The notes beneath the pieces were generated by a model, which was given only the letters and a program-made list of their open reading frames with translations, was not told the origin of the DNA and ran no database searches. A DNA stretch of 64,000 nucleotides from an uncultured Acinetobacter sp. Lineage in GTDB: Bacteria; Pseudomonadota; Gammaproteobacteria; Pseudomonadales; Moraxellaceae. Positions 20,695 through 28,162 of the stretch are shown in pieces. Position 1 is the first letter of the stretch. The number at the start of each line of letters is the position of its first letter. The translations under genes were made by a program, and so were the position numbers. Location: the NCBI RefSeq assembly GCF_947626835.1, contig NZ_CANQTS010000010.1, forward strand, positions 1 through 64,000, in the 5' to 3' direction.

Positions 20695-21579
20695 ATGCTG
20701 AAAAAGTATTTATTCCTGACAAAACCAGGAATTCTCTTTGGTAACTTCGTTACCACTTTGGGCGGCTACTTTGTAGCCGCTCAAGGTTCTGTAGATTTCC
20801 TTCTCCTTCTGCTGACCCTACTTGGGACTACCCTCGTCGTTGCTTCTGGTTGTGTGGTCAACAATGTCATTGATCAAGACATCGACCATAAAATGCAACG
20901 TACACAAAATCGTGCCATGGTTAAAAAATCTGTTTCGGTGCCTGTCGCCCTTGTGTATGCATTGGTTTTAGGTGTCATTGGATTTAGCCTGCTTTGGTTT
21001 TGGGTCAACGCTTACGCTTTTCTTTTTGCTTTGATTGGTTATGTGTTTTATGTCGGCTTTTATAGCTTATGGACCAAACGCACAACCATTCATCAAACAG
21101 TGGTGGGTAGTATCTCTGGAGCAAGTCCTCCGGTGATCGGCTATACGGCGGTTGCCAATCAATTTGACTTAGCTGCTTTGCTGATTTTTCTAGGCTATGC
21201 ACTTTGGCAAATGCCCCACTCTTGGGCGATTGCAATTTACCGTTTTGACGACTATAAAAACGCAGGTATTCCGATTTTACCTGTGGCGCGTAGTATTTTA
21301 CGCACGAAAATTGAATCTTTGATTTATGTGGTTTTATTCACACTGGCAATGAATGGTCTGTTTATCTATGGCTATGCCAATTGGATTTACGCCATTGTCT
21401 TAAATGCTTTATGTATTTATTGGCTATATATTGCAGTGCTTGGCTTTAAAACAAAGCCTGAACAAGACACGCTGTGGGCAAAACGCTTTTTTTTATTTTC
21501 AGTGATTTTAATTACTGTGATTAGCCTATTGTTTAGCGTCACCTCTACAGCACCATCTTTCAATACGGTATTCTTTTAA
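20695..21579 (+). CDS. cyoE: Protoheme IX farnesyltransferase (heme O synthase)
   Basis: UbiA-family membrane prenyltransferase that adds a farnesyl group to haem b to make haem O for the bo3 oxidase. The 294-residue protein has about nine helices. The first Asp-rich motif is N-N-V-I-D-Q-D-I-D near residues 56-64, followed by K-M-x-R-T-x-x-R. The second region contains Y-R-F-D-D-Y near 182-187. Last gene of cyoABCDE. Its stop codon lies within a 14-bp perfect inverted repeat. Confidence 0.96.
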   Translation: MLKKYLFLTKPGILFGNFVTTLGGYFVAAQGSVDFLLLLLTLLGTTLVVASGCVVNNVIDQDIDHKMQRTQNRAMVKKSVSVPVALVYALVLGVIGFSLLWFWVNAYAFLFALIGYVFYVGFYSLWTKRTTIHQTVVGSISGASPPVIGYTAVANQFDLAALLIFLGYALWQMPHSWAIAIYRFDDYKNAGIPILPVARSILRTKIESLIYVVLFTLAMNGLFIYGYANWIYAIVLNALCIYWLYIAVLGFKTKPEQDTLWAKRFFLFSVILITVISLLFSVTSTAPSFNTVFF

Positions 21580-21607
21580 AAGATAGTTGCATGCTATCTT
21601 TTAAAAG
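21573..21607. terminator. Perfect 14-bp inverted repeat covering the cyoE stop
   Basis: The arms 21573-21586 and 21594-21607 are perfect complements around a 7-base loop, and the left arm contains the cyoE TAA. There is no T run after it, so it may stabilise the 3' end of the transcript or act with the hairpin that follows at 21620. Confidence 0.55.
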
Positions 21608-21619
21608 ATCTTGCCTTTA

Positions 21620-21650
21620 TTGCTGATAAAAACAGCAATCTCTTTTTCTT
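21620..21650 (+). terminator. Probable terminator of the cyo operon
   Basis: TTGCTG and CAGCAA form a 6-bp stem around a 7-base loop, followed by TCTCTTTTTCTT. Confidence 0.65.
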
Positions 21651-21662
21651 CCCTTTCTTCGC

Positions 21663-21691
21663 TTGTCTTTTTAAGCCAAAAGCTCTAGAAT
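21663..21691 (+). promoter_or_regulatory. Predicted sigma-70 promoter of rpsF-rpsR-rplI
   Basis: TTGTCT (21663-21668) and TAGAAT (21686-21691) are separated by exactly 17 bases. Transcription from here would begin near 21698 and include the leader hairpins upstream of rpsF. Confidence 0.6.
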
Positions 21692-21701
21692 TGCAGCCTC
21701 G

Positions 21702-21768
21702 CACAACTTCGGTTGTGACTCCTTGCCACTAACAATTGCGTTAGCGGCTGTATAATCCGTAAGGAGCT
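21702..21768 (+). promoter_or_regulatory. Candidate S6:S18-responsive leader RNA of rpsF
   Basis: A CACAAC-TTCG-GTTGTG hairpin (21702-21717) is followed by a second structure. CTCCTT (21719-21724) can pair with the Shine-Dalgarno AAGGAG (21761-21766), enclosing an 8-pair stem (21725-21733 with 21740-21748). The 3' side leaves a bulge containing CCG (21757-21759) immediately before the Shine-Dalgarno. A CCG bulge next to a stem is the published hallmark of the S6:S18 autoregulatory motif, which mimics 16S helix 22. The pairing would hide the ribosome site when S6:S18 is bound. No probing data or covariation were available. Confidence 0.6.
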
Positions 21769-21772
21769 GACA

Positions 21773-22162
21773 ATGCGTCACTACGAAATCGTACTTTTAG
21801 TACATCCTGATCAAAGCGATCAAGTAGTGGGTATGGTAGAACGTTACCTAACTCACATCAAAGACGCTGAAGGTCAAATTCACCGTTTAGAAGATTGGGG
21901 CCGTCGTCAATTGGCTTACCCAATTAACAAAATTCACAAAGCACATTACATTTTAATGAACGTTGAATGTAATCAAACTACGCTTGATGAATTAGAAGAA
22001 TTGTTCCGTTACAACGATGCAATCCTTCGTAGCCTTATCATTCGTCGTGAAAACGCAATTACTGAAGAGTCTTTATTGGCTAAGAGTGCTGAAGAAAAAC
22101 GTGCGCGTAAAGCTCAACGTGAAGAAGCACAACAAGTTAACCAAGACTCTGCTGAAGCATAA
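21773..22162 (+). CDS. rpsF: 30S ribosomal protein S6
   Basis: S6 of the 30S platform, which binds 16S rRNA as a heterodimer with S18. The 129-residue protein starts M-R-H-Y-E-I-V and ends in the usual charged, low-complexity tail ([12 protein letters not shown]). A strong AAGGAG lies 6 bases before the ATG and can be masked by the leader structure. The order rpsF-rpsR-rplI is conserved; rpsR begins 12 bases after its stop. Confidence 0.98.
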   Translation: MRHYEIVLLVHPDQSDQVVGMVERYLTHIKDAEGQIHRLEDWGRRQLAYPINKIHKAHYILMNVECNQTTLDELEELFRYNDAILRSLIIRRENAITEESLLAKSAEEKRARKAQREEAQQVNQDSAEA

Positions 22163-22174
22163 GGAGAACATTCA

Positions 22175-22402
22175 ATGGCACGTTTTTACCGTCGTCGCAA
22201 GTTCTGCCGCTTTACAGCAGAAAAAGTTGTGTATATCGACTACAAAGATATCGATACGTTAAAACAGTACATCACTGAAAACGGCAAAATTGTTCCTAGC
22301 CGTATTACAGGTACTAAAGCTCGTTACCAACGTCAATTAGCGCTTGCGATCAAACAAGCTCGCTACTTATCGTTGATCCCTTACACTGACAATCATAAGT
22401 GA
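22175..22402 (+). CDS. rpsR: 30S ribosomal protein S18
   Basis: S18, partner of S6 on the 30S platform. Seventy-five residues, beginning [13 protein letters not shown] and containing the conserved D-Y-K-D-I-D and [13 protein letters not shown] segments. AAGGAG precedes the ATG. Full family length. Confidence 0.98.
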   Translation: MARFYRRRKFCRFTAEKVVYIDYKDIDTLKQYITENGKIVPSRITGTKARYQRQLALAIKQARYLSLIPYTDNHK

Positions 22403-22411
22403 GGTTGAGCT

Positions 22412-22858
22412 GTGGATATTATTTTATTACAACGCATTAAAAACCTAGGTAAGCTAGGCGATAAAGTATCTGTTAAAGCAGGTTACGGCCGTAACTTCCT
22501 TATCCCACAAGGTAAGGCTGTTGCTGCAACTGAAACCAATACAGCTGCTTTTGAAGCTCGTCGTGCTGAACTTGAAAAAGCTGAAGCTGATATTTTAGCT
22601 GCTGCTCAAGCACGTGCTGACCAATTGAACGAAGTAAATATCGTAATCACTGCGAAAGCGGGTGACGAAGGTAAATTATTCGGTTCAATCGGTACGCGTG
22701 ATATCGCTGATGCGTTAACGAATGCTGGTCTTACTGTAGACCGCGCTGAAGTTCGTTTACCTAACGGTGCGCTTCGCAATACTGGTGAATTCAACATCGC
22801 AATCCAATTGCACCATGATGTTGTTGCAGAAGTTCTTGTTACTATCGTAGCAGAGTAA
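22412..22858 (+). CDS. rplI: 50S ribosomal protein L9
   Basis: L9 binds 23S rRNA near the L1 stalk. The 148-residue protein starts at GTG, supported by GAGG upstream and the canonical [17 protein letters not shown] beginning. The N-terminal RNA-binding domain, long connecting helix (about 45-78) and C-terminal domain are all present. A terminator follows. Confidence 0.98.
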   Translation: MDIILLQRIKNLGKLGDKVSVKAGYGRNFLIPQGKAVAATETNTAAFEARRAELEKAEADILAAAQARADQLNEVNIVITAKAGDEGKLFGSIGTRDIADALTNAGLTVDRAEVRLPNGALRNTGEFNIAIQLHHDVVAEVLVTIVAE

Positions 22859-22870
22859 TTTCTCACCACA

Positions 22871-22903
22871 AAAAAGGGCATGCTTTGGCATGCTCTTTTT
22901 TTT
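22871..22903 (+). terminator. Rho-independent terminator of the rpsF-rpsR-rplI operon
   Basis: Eight-pair stem with core GCATGC on both arms, TTTG loop, then a run of T. Confidence 0.9.
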
Positions 22904-23001
22904 ATCTGTAAAATTTCAAAAAATGCGCTCTCGTCCACTTTGATTTTTGTTAATATCGGTTCTTGCCGTTTGTTTTGCACCAGCTTCTTATAGGGTTTTT
23001 T

Positions 23002-24435
23002 ATGTCTCAGGCGAACGCCGCTCCTGTACTCAATGTAGCTTCTGAAAAAAAACCAGAACAACTCAAAGAGTTTCGTACCCCGCCACACAACCTTGCGATT
23101 GAGCAAGCCGTTTTGGCTGCTTTAATGACTGTGGCCGAATCTTTTGAACAAGTGAGTGACATTTTAGTTGAGGAAGACTTCTATGCGACACGGCATAAAT
23201 ACATCTTCCGTGCCATTCATCAACTGGCTAAAGACAGTTCACCTTATGATGCTGTGTTAGTGAATGATTGGCTGATTAAACAAAATCTTATTGATGTGGT
23301 CGGTGGCGAAGAGTATTTAATGCAATTGATGGCCGATTCGCCGTCGAGTTTTTATAACTTAGAAACCTATGCAGGCAAAATCAAAGAATTTGCCACCTTA
23401 CGCAATATGATTAAAGTCAGCACTGAAATTTTACAAAATGCCTATGACACCAAAGGTCGTAGTGTGTCTGAAATTTTAGATTTGGCTGAAACCAATATTT
23501 TCTCTATTGCCGAACAACACAATAATAATGCACGCGCACAAGGCCCTAAAGCGATTACCTCAGTTGTCGCCGATGTATTTGATAAGCTCAATGAATTATC
23601 ACAGCTCGATGGCAACATTACCGGTTTAACCACAGGTTTTGTGGAGTTAGACAATAAAACCTCAGGTATGCAAGCCGGTGATTTAATTATTGTCGCGGCA
23701 CGTCCATCGATGGGTAAAACTACCTTTGCCATGAACTTGGTAGAAAGTGTGCTGTTTAATTGTGATTTACCGGCTTTAGTGTTTTCGATGGAGATGCCTG
23801 CCGACTCCATTGCCATGCGTTTGATTTCATCGTATGGTAAAGTTCATCAAGGGCATTTACGTGCTGGTAAACTCGATGGTGATGAATGGTCAAAAGTCAC
23901 AGGCACTATTTTACAACTCCAAGAAAAGCATTTGTATATTGATGACTCCTCTGCCCTACCACCAACTGAGTTACGTTCGCGTGCGCGTCGTATTGCCAAA
24001 CAACATGGCGGTAAACTCGGTTGTATCATGGTCGATTACCTTCAGCTTATGAAAGTGCCAGGTATGGGGGATAACCGTGTGGGTGAGATCTCAGAGATTT
24101 CTCGTAGCTTAAAAGCCTTAGCCAAAGAGATGATGTGTCCGGTGATTGCTTTATCACAGCTTAACCGTGCCTTAGAGAATCGTCCCAACAAACGTCCGGT
24201 GATGTCAGATTTACGTGAATCGGGTGCTATTGAGCAAGATGCCGACTTGATCATGTTTATTTACCGTGATGAAGTCTACAATAAAGAATCAAAAGAAGCA
24301 GGAACAGCCGAGATTATTATTGGTAAGCAACGTAATGGTCCAATTGGTACAGTACGCTTAGCTTTTGAAGGTCATTACACACGTTTTAGTAACCTCTCAC
24401 CAGAATATTATAGCCAATATAATGATGAAGAATAA
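23002..24435 (+). CDS. dnaB: Replicative DNA helicase
   Basis: Hexameric 5'-3' helicase at the replication fork. The start at 23002 (M-S-Q-A-N) gives 477 residues; the longer frame adds 13 residues without a ribosome site, and the site before 23002 is itself weak (GGG). The N-terminal DnaB domain (about 25-130, beginning P-P-H-N-L-A-I-E-Q-A-V-L) is followed by a RecA-like domain with Walker A A-R-P-S-M-G-K-T-T (about 233-241) and the V-D-Y-L-Q-L-M segment. No intein was seen. alr follows after 24 bases and is likely cotranscribed. Confidence 0.97.
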   Translation: MSQANAAPVLNVASEKKPEQLKEFRTPPHNLAIEQAVLAALMTVAESFEQVSDILVEEDFYATRHKYIFRAIHQLAKDSSPYDAVLVNDWLIKQNLIDVVGGEEYLMQLMADSPSSFYNLETYAGKIKEFATLRNMIKVSTEILQNAYDTKGRSVSEILDLAETNIFSIAEQHNNNARAQGPKAITSVVADVFDKLNELSQLDGNITGLTTGFVELDNKTSGMQAGDLIIVAARPSMGKTTFAMNLVESVLFNCDLPALVFSMEMPADSIAMRLISSYGKVHQGHLRAGKLDGDEWSKVTGTILQLQEKHLYIDDSSALPPTELRSRARRIAKQHGGKLGCIMVDYLQLMKVPGMGDNRVGEISEISRSLKALAKEMMCPVIALSQLNRALENRPNKRPVMSDLRESGAIEQDADLIMFIYRDEVYNKESKEAGTAEIIIGKQRNGPIGTVRLAFEGHYTRFSNLSPEYYSQYNDEE

Positions 24436-24459
24436 TTAACCCCTAAGGAGTAACTTCAG

Positions 24460-25530
24460 GTGCGCCAAGCAACCGTCTATATTGATCGTCAAGCGCTGCA
24501 ATATAACTTAAACCGTGTCAAACAACTGGCACCACAGGCCAAAGTGGTGAGTATGGTCAAAGCCAATGCCTACGGACATGGGATTAACGACTGCCTAGAC
24601 GCCTTGAAGCAAACCGATGCCTTTGGGGTAGCCTGCCTGCAAGAAGCTTTAGAAATTCGTGAGTTGGGCTTTGAGCAACCGATTACTTTGATTGAAGGTG
24701 TATTTAGCCGCGATGAAATGCCAATTGTATTGGCACACAATCTTGAGCTTGTGGTGCATCATCAGCAACAAGTTGATTGGCTGATTACTCATCAAGATGC
24801 CTATATCGCCAAAAACCTCAAAGTTTGGGTAAAACTTAACAGTGGGATGAACCGTCTAGGTTTTAAAATCACTGAGATTAAAGCCATTATCAAGCAGTTA
24901 CAAGCACTTGGGTTTACTTGTGTGCTTGCCATGCATTTTGCCAATGCCGATGCTGAGCATACCTTAAACGATGTGCAAATTGCTCAATTTTTAGAGATTA
25001 AACACGACTGTGCACCGATCTTAGCCTCATGCTGTAATTCGGCGGCGATTTATAAATATCCTGAGCTACATTTTGACTATGTGCGTCCGGGGATTATGCT
25101 CTACGGTGCAAGCCCCTTTGCAGATCGCGATGTGCATGACCTAGATTTAAAGCCTGTTATGCGCTTTACTGCCGAAATTATTGCGCTTAATAGTATTCAA
25201 GCAGGCGAATCGGTCGGTTATGGTTCAACTTTTGTAGCTGAACAAGCCATGCAGTTAGCCATTGTCTCGATTGGTTATGGTGACGGTTATCCACGTGCAT
25301 TTGTTGCGCCCAATAGCGTTGTAATTGATGGTCAATTTGTCGCTGTGGTTGGACGGGTAGCCATGGATATGATTGCCATTGATGTCACCGATGTCAAAGT
25401 TGATTTGGGTACAGAAGTAGAACTTTGGGGACCGACCCGTTTAGTAGACGATGTTGCAAGTGCCAATGGTACGATTGGCTATGAGCTGCTCTGTCGTTTA
25501 AGCAATCGCCCCAAACGCCAAGCCGTTTAA
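24460..25530 (+). CDS. alr: Alanine racemase (biosynthetic)
   Basis: PLP enzyme that makes D-alanine for peptidoglycan. It starts at GTG with AAGGAG upstream and has 356 residues, the normal length. The PLP lysine is Lys34 in V-K-A-N-A-Y-G-H-G, and the second catalytic base is Tyr254 in V-G-Y-G-S-T-F. It follows dnaB, the usual order in this group, which marks it as Alr rather than the catabolic DadX. Confidence 0.96.
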   Translation: MRQATVYIDRQALQYNLNRVKQLAPQAKVVSMVKANAYGHGINDCLDALKQTDAFGVACLQEALEIRELGFEQPITLIEGVFSRDEMPIVLAHNLELVVHHQQQVDWLITHQDAYIAKNLKVWVKLNSGMNRLGFKITEIKAIIKQLQALGFTCVLAMHFANADAEHTLNDVQIAQFLEIKHDCAPILASCCNSAAIYKYPELHFDYVRPGIMLYGASPFADRDVHDLDLKPVMRFTAEIIALNSIQAGESVGYGSTFVAEQAMQLAIVSIGYGDGYPRAFVAPNSVVIDGQFVAVVGRVAMDMIAIDVTDVKVDLGTEVELWGPTRLVDDVASANGTIGYELLCRLSNRPKRQAV

Positions 25531-25536
25531 ACATTC

Positions 25537-25567
25537 AAAAAAAAGAACCTTAAAGGTTCTTTTTTTT
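25537..25567. terminator. Bidirectional terminator between alr and the BLUF gene
   Basis: AAAGAACCTT/AAGGTTCTTT-type perfect stem flanked by A and T runs; its right end overlaps the stop codon of the convergent BLUF gene. Confidence 0.85.
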
Positions 25568-25991
25568 AGGCCACCAAATCATCCCCATCCAACTGATACA
25601 TCAAGCTCAACAAATCTTGCAGTTGCTCTGAACTTAATTGATCTGGACAAAATTGACCATAATGCTGGCTGTGAAAAAATTGCTTAATCGGGTGCTGACG
25701 CGAAATAAATTTCATTGACCAACCTGCAAACAGCGCTTGTGTTATCGGTTGTTGAAAAATCACATTGATATTTTGATGTCTGGGGTCACGGCGAATGCGC
25801 TGCACCAATTGCTCTACATCTTCAGTCTGCCCTTCTAAGCATTGCAAAAACTGCCCGTCGGCAAAATATAATACCCCGTGAATATCATGTCGTGCGTTAA
25901 ATTGACGCGATTCGGTTAAAATGTCGCTGAGATGCTGCATCTGCATAGGCATCTCAAAAGTAGCATGACTGATATAACACAGGGTTTGCAT
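25566..25991 (-). CDS. BLUF-domain blue-light sensor, BlsA-like
   Basis: A short single-domain FAD-binding photoreceptor of 141 residues. The residues essential for BLUF photochemistry are all visible: Tyr6, Asn32, Gln50, and the W-S-M segment at 91-93 (Trp91, Met93). The G-Q-F-L-Q-C-L-E-G motif (46-54) and R-R-D-P-R-H are also typical. The sequence and the lack of an output domain resemble BlsA of Acinetobacter baumannii, which acts by protein-protein contact. It begins 3 bases after the Anbu stop on the same strand, so it is very likely in the same transcript as the ATP-grasp/alpha-E/transglutaminase/Anbu genes. The partner is unknown. Confidence 0.9.
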   Translation of the reverse strand: MQTLCYISHATFEMPMQMQHLSDILTESRQFNARHDIHGVLYFADGQFLQCLEGQTEDVEQLVQRIRRDPRHQNINVIFQQPITQALFAGWSMKFISRQHPIKQFFHSQHYGQFCPDQLSSEQLQDLLSLMYQLDGDDLVA

Positions 25992-25994
25992 GCT

Positions 25995-26729
25995 TTATTC
26001 CAAATAATCAGCAGTTGGGGTAGGCAATTCATGTAAGCCTTTTCTTAAGGTTTCTGACCATTGTTTACTAATGTTGGCAAAGTAAGGGTCTTCTTCATAA
26101 ATACGTTTACCAATCGGGATATGTAAACTATCAATTTGATACACAAAACAATCCAGTGGCAAACCTACAGACACATTAGAACGTAAGGTGGAATCAAAAG
26201 AAATCAAACTACAGCGCAAGGCTTGATCTAAAGGCATATCGTAACTTAAAGCCCGATCTAAAATTGGTTTACCATATTTACTTTCGCCAATCTGAAAAAA
26301 TGGCGTGTCTTTGGTGGCACAAATAAAATTACCTTGTGGGTAAATATTATACAGTTGCATTTCTTGGTTACCAATTTGTCCACCAAGCAATAAACTACAG
26401 TAATACGTGCTTTGATCTTCAGGTTCAGGTGCAACATTATGAATGACTTTTTTGACCAAATTTCCAACCAACTCGGCAGCTTCAAACATAGTATTCACAC
26501 TGTTTAAATTGGGTTCTTGCCCAAGCGCCAACTGATTTTTTAAATGTCCAATTACCGCTTGTGTTGTGGCTAGATTCCCTGCAGCTTGAATTGCAATAAA
26601 ACGCTCGCCTTCTATGCCAAAGGTATAAAGCTTGCGAAATACCGAAATATGATCTACACCCGCATTGGTACGGGTATCGCTGATAAAAATAAGTCCTTGT
26701 TTTAAACGTAGCGCACAACAATAGGTCAT
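25995..26729 (-). CDS. Anbu, proteasome beta-subunit-like peptidase (BPH)
   Basis: Ancestral beta-subunit family, an N-terminal-nucleophile hydrolase of 244 residues. Removal of Met1 would expose the catalytic Thr. The start T-Y-C-C-A-L-R-L, Asp18 in S-D-T-R-T-N-A-G-V-D and Lys33 in F-R-K-L correspond to the Thr1/Asp17/Lys33 set of proteasome beta subunits, allowing for Met1. Anbu forms open helical rings in studied species and its natural substrate is unknown. It lies 27 bases after the transglutaminase gene and 3 bases before the BLUF gene. The neighbouring genes are those that usually accompany Anbu. Confidence 0.9.
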   Translation of the reverse strand: MTYCCALRLKQGLIFISDTRTNAGVDHISVFRKLYTFGIEGERFIAIQAAGNLATTQAVIGHLKNQLALGQEPNLNSVNTMFEAAELVGNLVKKVIHNVAPEPEDQSTYYCSLLLGGQIGNQEMQLYNIYPQGNFICATKDTPFFQIGESKYGKPILDRALSYDMPLDQALRCSLISFDSTLRSNVSVGLPLDCFVYQIDSLHIPIGKRIYEEDPYFANISKQWSETLRKGLHELPTPTADYLE

Positions 26730-26756
26730 ACATCCTCCTGTGATGATCTGTTTATA

Positions 26757-27536
26757 CTAGCAAGCCAAAACTTGCACAATCGAATGCATATTTTCTATGC
26801 CCCCTTGCTGACGTACGCCACGCACAGGTGCTACATCCCAATAATCGCGACCCACCGCAACATAAATGTGTGATGCAGGGGTAAAAATTTGATTACTAAT
26901 ATCAAAACTATACCAAGCTTGATTTAAAAACACTTCTGCCCAAGCATGGCTGGCTAAATGCGATGAATTGGGCACATACAAATAGCCCGACACATAACGC
27001 GCTGGTAAACCTAAAGCTTTACACATGGCAATAAACACATGACTATGATCTTGGCATACCCCCTGCCGATGGGCAAAAGCCTGTGCCGCTGACGTATTGA
27101 CCGATGTAGTAGCAGGCAAGTACGGCATATAATCTAAAATCGCACCAGCCAAATGAATTAAACATTGACGTGAGGGCTGTTTGACATAACGATGTGCAAA
27201 TTCCAACATCTCTTTACTACACTGGGTAGCTAAGGTCGGCTGCAAAAAAATAGTCGGATGCATATGATCCATAGGCATGGCTTGAGTATCTGGCTCAATC
27301 TCAATGGTTCCTTGTGCCATGATAGACATATGCTGATAACTAAAGCGTTGTGCACTGGTGATCCATATATTGGCGAAAGCATCTTTTTTGACTTGACGCT
27401 GTCCGGGTACACTCACATCCCAATAATGTACCTTTTGATGAACACTGTTGCTGGGTGACATACGAATATATTGGATACTGCTGTGTACAGGATCGCTATA
27501 GTGGTAATGCGTTTGATGATTAATCATCAATTTCAT
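26757..27536 (-). CDS. Bacterial transglutaminase-like cysteine protease
   Basis: A 259-residue cytoplasmic protein with an N-terminal bacterial-transglutaminase beta domain (about 1-95) and a papain-like transglutaminase core. The triad is Cys161 (G-V-C-Q-D-H), His197 (A-S-H-A-W-A-E-V) and Asp212 (F-D-I-S-N). In the Anbu-associated systems this protein is predicted to cut or form amide links in a peptide. Its start overlaps the alpha-E stop by 4 bases (ATGA), indicating translational coupling. Confidence 0.9.
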   Translation of the reverse strand: MKLMINHQTHYHYSDPVHSSIQYIRMSPSNSVHQKVHYWDVSVPGQRQVKKDAFANIWITSAQRFSYQHMSIMAQGTIEIEPDTQAMPMDHMHPTIFLQPTLATQCSKEMLEFAHRYVKQPSRQCLIHLAGAILDYMPYLPATTSVNTSAAQAFAHRQGVCQDHSHVFIAMCKALGLPARYVSGYLYVPNSSHLASHAWAEVFLNQAWYSFDISNQIFTPASHIYVAVGRDYWDVAPVRGVRQQGGIENMHSIVQVLAC

Positions 27537-28135
27537 ACATCAACCTCAAATAAATGTTGGATATGGTCACTAAAATGATAAAAATTGATGCTATTCGGCA
27601 AAATATGCAATTGTTGCCATGCCGCTTTCACACCTGACCACCCCAATTGAGTCAGTAAATCAATCACTTGATCAAGTTGATTTAATGTGACTTGTGTATC
27701 TTGTTTTAAGCGTAGTTGTCGATCAAGCTGTTCAACATATTGACCCAACATAAAAAATAAGAAGATGTCTTGTGCTTCTGCTTCTAAAATTTCATGGCAC
27801 TCCGACACCACGTCGCAAATATCAAGGCTATTTTCACTGGCATTTTTAATCAGTTGATTAAGTTCTGCATAGCTTTTCGCGGACAACACTCCACGTAAAT
27901 CCTGAATATTGTCTTTGGCACAACTAAATTGCTGGGCAAAAGAAGCAAAGTGGTGAGGATCTTGTACCAATGTGTTTAAAGATGCGGCATCATGTTCACC
28001 TAAGGCAAAAGCATTGGCATATTTTTTGGCCGTATCATCGGCTTGAAACGGAAATTGGCTGCACAAATATTGCACTCGGGTTAAATAACGTGCTAACCAA
28101 AAAATTTGCTGTGCATTACTGCTCAATAAAATCAT
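27533..28135 (-). CDS. Alpha-E domain protein, shortened
   Basis: All-helical alpha-E family protein found with circularly permuted ATP-grasp ligases. The N-terminus (I-F-W-L-A-R-Y-L-T-R-V-Q) matches the usual Y-W-M-A-R-Y-x-E-R-A start. The protein is only 200 residues, whereas family members as I know them are about 300. No frameshift was found: the reading frame is intact and coupled to the next gene by an ATGA overlap. So it is either a compact lineage variant or a divergent form with lost helices. Role unknown, probably a scaffold for the ligase. Confidence 0.75.
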   Translation of the reverse strand: MILLSSNAQQIFWLARYLTRVQYLCSQFPFQADDTAKKYANAFALGEHDAASLNTLVQDPHHFASFAQQFSCAKDNIQDLRGVLSAKSYAELNQLIKNASENSLDICDVVSECHEILEAEAQDIFLFFMLGQYVEQLDRQLRLKQDTQVTLNQLDQVIDLLTQLGWSGVKAAWQQLHILPNSINFYHFSDHIQHLFEVDV

Positions 28136-28162
28136 CTGTTGTCTCTTTGTTATTGTTTTAAA

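Noticed and set aside
21751..21756. TATAAT directly before rpsF as its promoter
   Set aside because: No -35 element lies at 16-18 bases, and the motif falls in the single-stranded bulge of the leader structure; the upstream TTGTCT/TAGAAT pair is better.
22606..23106. A 166-residue leftward frame across rplI and the start of dnaB
   Set aside because: It is antisense to rplI and crosses the terminator; its protein has no recognisable features.
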